From Syntrophales bacterium (GTDB lineage Bacteria > Desulfobacterota > Syntrophia > Syntrophales > UBA5619): DNA of 46,019 nt. The notes under the pieces were generated by a model. That model did not search any database and was not told where the DNA came from. It saw nothing but the letters and a program-made list of their open reading frames with translations. The stretch is from the NCBI GenBank assembly GCA_023229765.1, contig JALNYO010000028.1, positions 1-46,019 of the forward strand, read 5' to 3'. Within the stretch, counting starts at the first letter, position 1. Each line of letters starts with the position of its first letter. The translations under genes were made by a program, and so were the position numbers. Shown here piece by piece: positions 43,801 through 46,019 of this stretch.

Positions 43801-46019
43801 ATATTTCGCATAGATATATTTGGTGCCGTCCCCTTTGAACTCCTTTGTTGCCGCAAAGGTTTCCCAACTGGCAGGAGGTGGAAATTCGGGGTCTTCAGTG
43901 ATTTTCATATCGATTGGCGGACCATCAGCGCCAAGCGAAAGGGTCAGCACGGGATTTTTAACCGTGCCTGAGCGTTTAAGTATCGAGATAAATGGATTTG
44001 TGGGGCCAAGAATTACTGCGCCGGCATATGGGAGGAGTGTTGAGAAATTCGATATTCCCTTCACTAGGTCATCATACTTATCATATACATCCATATCAAT
44101 GTCTGATGCATTGATCGTTCCCCACCAGTTATCGGTTGTATCCAGTGTAGTCCCCGATCCGCCAGAGTAAGAAAGGTCATAGGATGTGTTGCCGTAGAGA
44201 TTGTTATTATGAATTGTCCAGTTCGAATTGGACACGGAAATACCGGAAGAACTATTGCCAGTAATCGTATTTGTAGACACAGAGCCAGACCCGCTACCTA
44301 AAGAAAGTCCGGAACCTGCATTGTTACGTATCGTATTGCCGGAGATTGTTTGCCCGCTCCCCGAACCAACGCTAATCCCTCCATTATTCGATTCAACCGT
44401 GTTGTTTTGGATAGTAATGTTTTGACCCTGTACGATATTAACGCCATTACCCGTGTTGCTTTGGATGGTATTACCACTGATAACGGTCGGTTGACCATCA
44501 CCAAAGACTTGAATCCCTGAGGAAGCATTGTTCTTAATAGCGTTGTTCTGGATAGTGGCATGGGCCGACGGACCGAAACCTCCGCCCCCAAGATTGATAC
44601 CACAATCACCAGTATTGTTGATTACGGTATTGCTGTCGATGACAACATTGGCAGTGTTGTAGTGGACCTTAATTCCGCCAGCACCACCTCCGTAGCCGGA
44701 ACTCCCAGAGTTACTGTCAACGGTATTGTTACTAATGGTAATAACGGCCGAGTTTCCGCCAACATGGATGCCACCCGCTCCGCTATCGTTACCATTGCCA
44801 GTATTATTGGTGATTGTATTGCCATCAACCAAAGTGGACGCGCTTATGGACCTGAGGGTTATGCCACCCCCTCTTTGCTCACCAGCGTTGTTCGACAGAA
44901 CATTGCCTTTGATAATAGCACTCCCACCGTCAATGGCAATACCGCCGCCAGTAATACTATAGCCGTTACCAATTTTTTGGCTGTGGTGGATATTATTATT
45001 GGTAATCCGAATATTCGGCGGATTGGTTGCGTATATGCCCGCACCTTTGGTATAGGCTATCTCGCAGTTGTCGATAAAGGGAGCAGCGCTTTCCACGATC
45101 ACAGCATCCGGTACTGAACCGCCACCGGCATACTCGATTTTGCAGTGCTGCAAAATGCTGCCGCCAGTATAGTTGCCGGAATCATCAAAGGTAGCGTCAA
45201 TGCTTGAATCGGTGAATTTGATGAATCCCCAGCTTCCTGCCACGGGACTCGCCAGACTGGAGGTGAAGACGACCTTGTTTTCACTCGTCCCTCTGGAAAT
45301 CAACGTCCCGTCCACCTGAATGGCCTTGCCGCTGTCGATCTTTATGGTAACACCCGACTCAATAGTTAAAGTAAGGCCGGAGGGAACTATGAGATTATCG
45401 TGCATCACAAAGGTAAAGCCCTGTAATAATGTCAAATCCGATATGAGTTTGCCGCCAATGGGAATAGCGGTAGGCGAGTTAGGGTCAATAGCTGTCACTC
45501 CGATAGAAACCTGATTGGTGATCCCCAGATTGTCAGTTATACGGAACGTGGCAGTATAGTTCCCTGACGTGGAATATGTATGGGTGCTATTACCTGTGTT
45601 GGTGGAGTTCCAATCAAATGTCCCGTCTCCATCAAAATCCCATTCATATTTGGCAATGGAGCCGTCGCTATCTGTACCTGACCCAGTAAAGGTAGGTGTA
45701 AACGGTATGTTACCAAAGAAGGGGGATACGTTAGCTGAGATACTGGGAACATTGTTGGAAGTACCGCCTGCCGACATAAGGACACTGCCCAGGTTGATCG
45801 TCCCCTTGGTCAAATCATCATTACTGTCGTAAACATGAGCCGATATCTCCACTGCATTAGTTGTACCCCACCAGTTATCGGTCGCATCCAGCGTAGTCCC
45901 CGATCCGCCAGAGTAAGAAAGGTCATAGGATGTGTTGCCGTAGAGATTGTTATTATGAATTGTCCAGTTCGAATTGGACACGGAAATACCGGAAGAACTA
46001 TTGCCAGTAATCGTATTTG
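34831..46019 (-). CDS. Giant modular surface protein: beta-helix, PKD, Ig-like repeats, dockerin-like end (N-terminus outside window)
   Basis: At least 3,728 residues are open to the window edge; the true start is not visible. Order in the protein: end of one parallel beta-helix (45866-46019); PKD domain with 'YEWDFDGDGTFDW' (about 45500-45750); NosD-like beta-helix with many 'NNTI.NN' turns (44115-45480); ZU5-like region (about 43050-43480); a PPC-like domain with 'DEDWAKFYAHAG' (42390-42790); carboxypeptidase-regulatory-like domain (42160-42400). Then come an InlB/Listeria-type B repeat with two Cys pairs (41890-42150), over 20 Ig-like modules (35014-41890) and a dockerin-like pair of calcium loops (34834-35013). 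It is probably an extracellular or surface-bound adhesin or polymer-binding protein. It is co-operonic with the FecR-TPR-barrel gene. Confidence 0.85.
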   Translation of the reverse strand, partial: NTITGNSSSGISVSNSNWTIHNNNLYGNTSYDLSYSGGSGTTLDATDNWWGTTNAVEISAHVYDSNDDLTKGTINLGSVLMSAGGTSNNVPSISANVSPFFGNIPFTPTFTGSGTDSDGSIAKYEWDFDGDGTFDWNSTNTGNSTHTYSTSGNYTATFRITDNLGITNQVSIGVTAIDPNSPTAIPIGGKLISDLTLLQGFTFVMHDNLIVPSGLTLTIESGVTIKIDSGKAIQVDGTLISRGTSENKVVFTSSLASPVAGSWGFIKFTDSSIDATFDDSGNYTGGSILQHCKIEYAGGGSVPDAVIVESAAPFIDNCEIAYTKGAGIYATNPPNIRITNNNIHHSQKIGNGYSITGGGIAIDGGSAIIKGNVLSNNAGEQRGGGITLRSISASTLVDGNTITNNTGNGNDSGAGGIHVGGNSAVITISNNTVDSNSGSSGYGGGAGGIKVHYNTANVVIDSNTVINNTGDCGINLGGGGFGPSAHATIQNNAIKNNASSGIQVFGDGQPTVISGNTIQSNTGNGVNIVQGQNITIQNNTVESNNGGISVGSGSGQTISGNTIRNNAGSGLSLGSGSGSVSTNTITGNSSSGISVSNSNWTIHNNNLYGNTSYDLSYSGGSGTTLDTTDNWWGTINASDIDMDVYDKYDDLVKGISNFSTLLPYAGAVILGPTNPFISILKRSGTVKNPVLTLSLGADGPPIDMKITEDPEFPPPASWETFAATKEFKGDGTKYIYAKYRDASTNESAIAFARPRGVLYIQKNKTLVSRPVNIKIRAAEVYTKKYPDLIAKLYFRGIGETVFQQTVMDLVDNVHQAWIPAEHTVNGIEYYIMVEDGQGNVLTSLPESNPSTQPMSMSSDQLVTESLEKGKDVELELAMGVTLKLPASAVVSDTNLVVRKPESELAALPGITPMGIGFDVSLENGTKAFTEPVQMAIGYNHKEISDASQRRLRVYYRRDDGLIRLVQGFVDLLTKEFKFSTNHFSSFFLAEGSDAYPELPISWTQGQPLVVKISVLKGVPLSQATLYYRSGEKNDWTALTMTKSGDFLEATIPGNEVVKSGLSYYVEGTDGETSATSGTVAVYTGEDNYEIDDSDAKASVIVLNHDYPQIHNFHATGDEDWAKFYAHAGIVYEIKASNLGQYADVVLDLYDTDGETLLTSVDDGFNGQDELLSWTAPEKGIYYVRVRQYDAAVFGAETNYDLRIYRPVAPDIGTIRGIILSDTAQARISGAAILASLGSAISSNGDFILKVEAGTVSVQAEANGYQSATIPNVQVQAGQETVVDISMLPLTAALTVAKTGNGLGTVTSNPAGINCGVDCTETYNSGTAVTLTASPDSGFTFAGWSGACSGTASACDVAMDADKSVSAAFADISPPVGSVSMSGGAVLANNGTVTIAISATDAGSVVQMRFSNDGVTWSDAEAYATVGTWTLASGDGSKTLYAKFKDSAGNWSQAYTYLITLDTVAPVLTLSTLPDGAYINNPTLNVAGSVTDATSGGKTLTVNGKDATIGVDGIFSDIVTLVAGANALTVTATDNAGNQTTATRTITLDQTAPALMITAPADNSKTGVSDVTVTGNVDETSTVEITLNGDVAQATTMSGNNFNLSLTLTYGVNTIDVKVTDRAGNNSSGKRTVTYDNQGPSLAITVPAQDVRTNQGSIIIKGTVTDLTTVSLTLTDGTNTFSPVVTAGAFEQAITLAVEKTYAVTVTAADAVGNQTIVQRNVIYDITPPAMAVNALVALTNKSSQTVTGSRETNAIITVTCSTATIGTVTYPTDTSWSVTISSLTGGNNAIVFKAADAAGNETALDRSITLDTTPPVAEISGLPGSPTKLTGVTLNIAGAGVTAYRFKVDNSSYSQEVAVTDPIILTAMSEGSHTVYVVGRDAAWNWQVEELATSVTWVVDTIAPLVEGTVNDGSPYAMKNTAILTFTPSTADVVKLRLSNDGAIWGEEQAYASSLTWNLGTSDGAKTIYVKFKDSAGNWSHTHSYTVNLDTMAPVLALSTMSDGSYTNNPTLNVAGSVTDATSGMKTLTVNVKEATIGVDGTFSDIVTLVAGENTLTVIATDNAGNQTTETRTITLDQTAPVLTITAPADNSKTGVSDVTVTGSVDETSTVEITLNGGAAQSATMSGKNFNLPLTLTYGVNTIDIAVTDRAGNEGAGKRTVTYDNQGPSLAITVPAQDVRTNQGSIIIKGTVTDLTTVSLTLTDGTNTFSPAVTAGAFEQAITLAVEKTYAVTVTAADAVGNQTIVQRNIIYDITPPEMTIDAFATLTNQLSRTLTGTKEANTTLTITCPTATVGAITYPTNTSWSVTISSLIEGNNAIVFKAVDAVGNETALDRSITLDTTPPVAEISGLPGSPTKLTGATLNIAGADVTAYRYKLDNGGYSQETAATDPITLTALSDGSHTVYVIGRDAVGNWQAEISATKATWVVDTAAPLVEGTVNDGSPYAMKNTATLAFIPSTLDIVKIHLSNDGAIWGEEQAYANNLTWNLGTGDGVRTLYVQFKDSAGNWSRTYTYLVTLDTVAPVLTVSTLSNGSYTNNPTLNVAGSVTDATSGVKTLTVNGKNATIGVNGAFSDAVILVTGANTITATATDNAGNQTTETRTITFDQTAPVLTITAPADNCKTGVSDVTVTGNVDETSTVEITLNGGVAQAATMSGNNFNLSLTLTYGANTIDIAVTDRSGNKGAGKRTVTYDNQGPSLAITVPAQDIRTNQGSIIIKGTVTDLTTVSLTLTDGTNTFSPAVTAGAFEQAITLTVEKTYGVTVTAADAIGNQTIVQRNIIYDITPPEMSVDAFATLTNKSSQTLTGTRETNTVVTVTCPTATIGTVTYSTDTSWSVTISSLTEGNNAIVFRAIDAAGNETALEKTIMLDTTPPVAEISGLPGSPTMLTGATLNIAGTGVTTYRYKVDNGSYSQEAATSNPISLATLSDGSHTVYVIGKDAAGNWQAEGLATAVTWVVDTAAPLVEGTVNDGSSYASNNMAILTFTTSAQDIVKLRLSNDGAIWGEEQAYASSLTWDLGTGAGSRTLYIQFRDSAGNWSQTHTYAVTLDTAAPVLTVSTLSDGSYTNNPTLNVAGSVTDATSGMKTLTVNGKDATIDVNGTFSDAVILVTGANAITVTATDNAGNQTTETRTITLDQTAPALTITAPTDNSKTGVSDVTVTGSVDETSTVEITLNGGVAQAATMSGNNFNLSLTLTYGVNTIDIAVTDRVGNKGAGKRSVTYDNQGPSLAITVPAQDIRTNQGSMIIKGTVVDLTAVALTLTDGTNTFSPAVTAGAFEQAITLAVEKTYAVIATAADTVGNQTIVQRNIIYDITPPVAEISGLPGSPTKLTGAILNIAGAGVTAYRYKLDNGGYSQEAAATDPIILTAISEGSHTVYVIGRDAAGNWQAEISATTATWVVDTAAPLIEGIVNDGSSYTNNNIAILTFATSAQDIVKLRLSNDGAIWGEEQAYSSSLPWDLGTGAGLRTLYIQFKDSAGNWSQTYTYAVTLDTVAPVLTLSMLSDGAYTNNPTLNVAGIVTDVTSGVKTLTVNGKDATIGVNGAFSDTVTLVAGANALTVTATDNAGNQTTETRTITLDQTAPVFSLNPVQSPTSQTDQTLTGTREASAKVAVVCPTASVGTVTYPTETTWSVTTTNLAEGDNAISVKANDIVGNEATIHSVITLFIVTSGDVNNDKNVDLIDAVLAIQVMNNMALAQPIYNEADVNGDHRIGMAEVLYILQKAAEMRQQ
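35281..41890 (-). repeat. 1,587-bp super-repeat array (six Ig-like modules per unit)
   Basis: Equivalent positions of module A recur at + strand offsets 35294, 36620, 38207, 39794 and 41381. Three intervals of 1,587 bp (529 aa) follow one of 1,326 bp. Each full unit holds modules A-F, ending in turn with LDQTAP, DNQGP, DITPP, DTTPP, VVDTxAP and LDTxAP. The fourth unit lacks module D (87 aa), and a last A plus a D-type module precede the dockerin-like end. DNA identity between units is high, so they arose by recent duplication or are kept alike by recombination. Confidence 0.9.
44120..44273 (-). repeat. Duplicated beta-helix segment, internal copy
   Basis: This 154-bp stretch matches 45866-46019 at all but three positions, 1,746 bp (582 codons) away. 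It encodes the end of the beta-helix, including 'SNSNWTIHNNNLYGN'. It implies that the PKD plus beta-helix block is itself tandemly duplicated. Confidence 0.9.
45866..46019 (-). repeat. Duplicated beta-helix segment, edge copy
   Basis: This partner of 44120-44273 runs straight into the window end without losing similarity. The repeat therefore continues beyond the window, and the true N-terminus of the giant protein lies further out. Confidence 0.9.

Overview
The window looks like chromosome from an anaerobic Gram-negative bacterium. A Desulfobacterota member of the Syntrophales/Syntrophia kind is the best guess. The reasons are a tungsten-type aldehyde:ferredoxin oxidoreductase (AOR) with its sulfur-carrier partner, a rubrerythrin, a ferredoxin-thioredoxin-reductase-like iron-sulfur protein, a B12/radical-SAM enzyme, and outer-membrane barrel proteins. 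The organism is inferred from gene content only. Both ends of the window lie inside repeated sequence (a dispersed element at base 1, a duplicated beta-helix segment at base 46019), so it may be a whole assembly contig bounded by repeats.

Layout. 1-3.8 kb: three copies of a ~131-bp dispersed element with terminal inverted repeats separate a family-25 glycosyltransferase gene from a radical-SAM/MipA operon. 4.08-6.2 kb: tRNA-Thr(CGU), a strong sigma70 promoter before a MoaD/ThiS-like gene, an overlapping glutaredoxin/FTR-like pair, and an AhpD-like gene. 6.2-9.15 kb: a minus-strand operon of a LysR regulator, a membrane protein and mannose-1-phosphate guanylyltransferase. 9.45-20.72 kb: a same-strand run of ten genes starting divergently from the LysR gene. 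20.7-22.7 kb: a fourth copy of the dispersed element, an HD-domain protein, a nitroreductase and an orphan gene. 22.9-29.2 kb: an HTH-ImmA/IrrE + PIN pair, then a type III restriction-modification system. 29.7-31.4 kb: an outer-membrane protein and rubrerythrin. 31.5-46.0 kb: a minus-strand pair, a giant repeat-rich surface protein (>3,700 residues, N-terminus outside the window) followed by a FecR-TPR-beta-barrel protein.

The best candidate for an undescribed system is the 9.45-20.72 kb run. It encodes two divergent phytoene-desaturase-like FAD proteins, a small orphan protein, a DUF89 phosphatase-like protein, a short-chain dehydrogenase, a split PEP-synthase-like dikinase, an AOR-family enzyme and a GG-ending MoaD-like protein. 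The dikinase has a swivelling-histidine subunit and an ATP-grasp subunit, with a tandemly duplicated 24-kDa protein encoded between them. Its two enzymatic parts match the organisation of phenylphosphate synthase, but no UbiD-type carboxylase is present and the third protein is different. The cluster suggests ATP-driven phosphorylation of a hydroxylated substrate, followed by flavin, NAD(P) and tungsten redox steps. The substrate cannot be read from sequence.

Other notable structure: a 21-bp unit repeatedly inserted at the same ATT^C position inside the dispersed element; a predicted leaderless promoter for the toxin-antitoxin pair; a 1,587-bp (529-aa) super-repeat in the giant gene, one copy of which has cleanly lost an 87-aa module; and a dockerin-like C-terminus on the giant protein.
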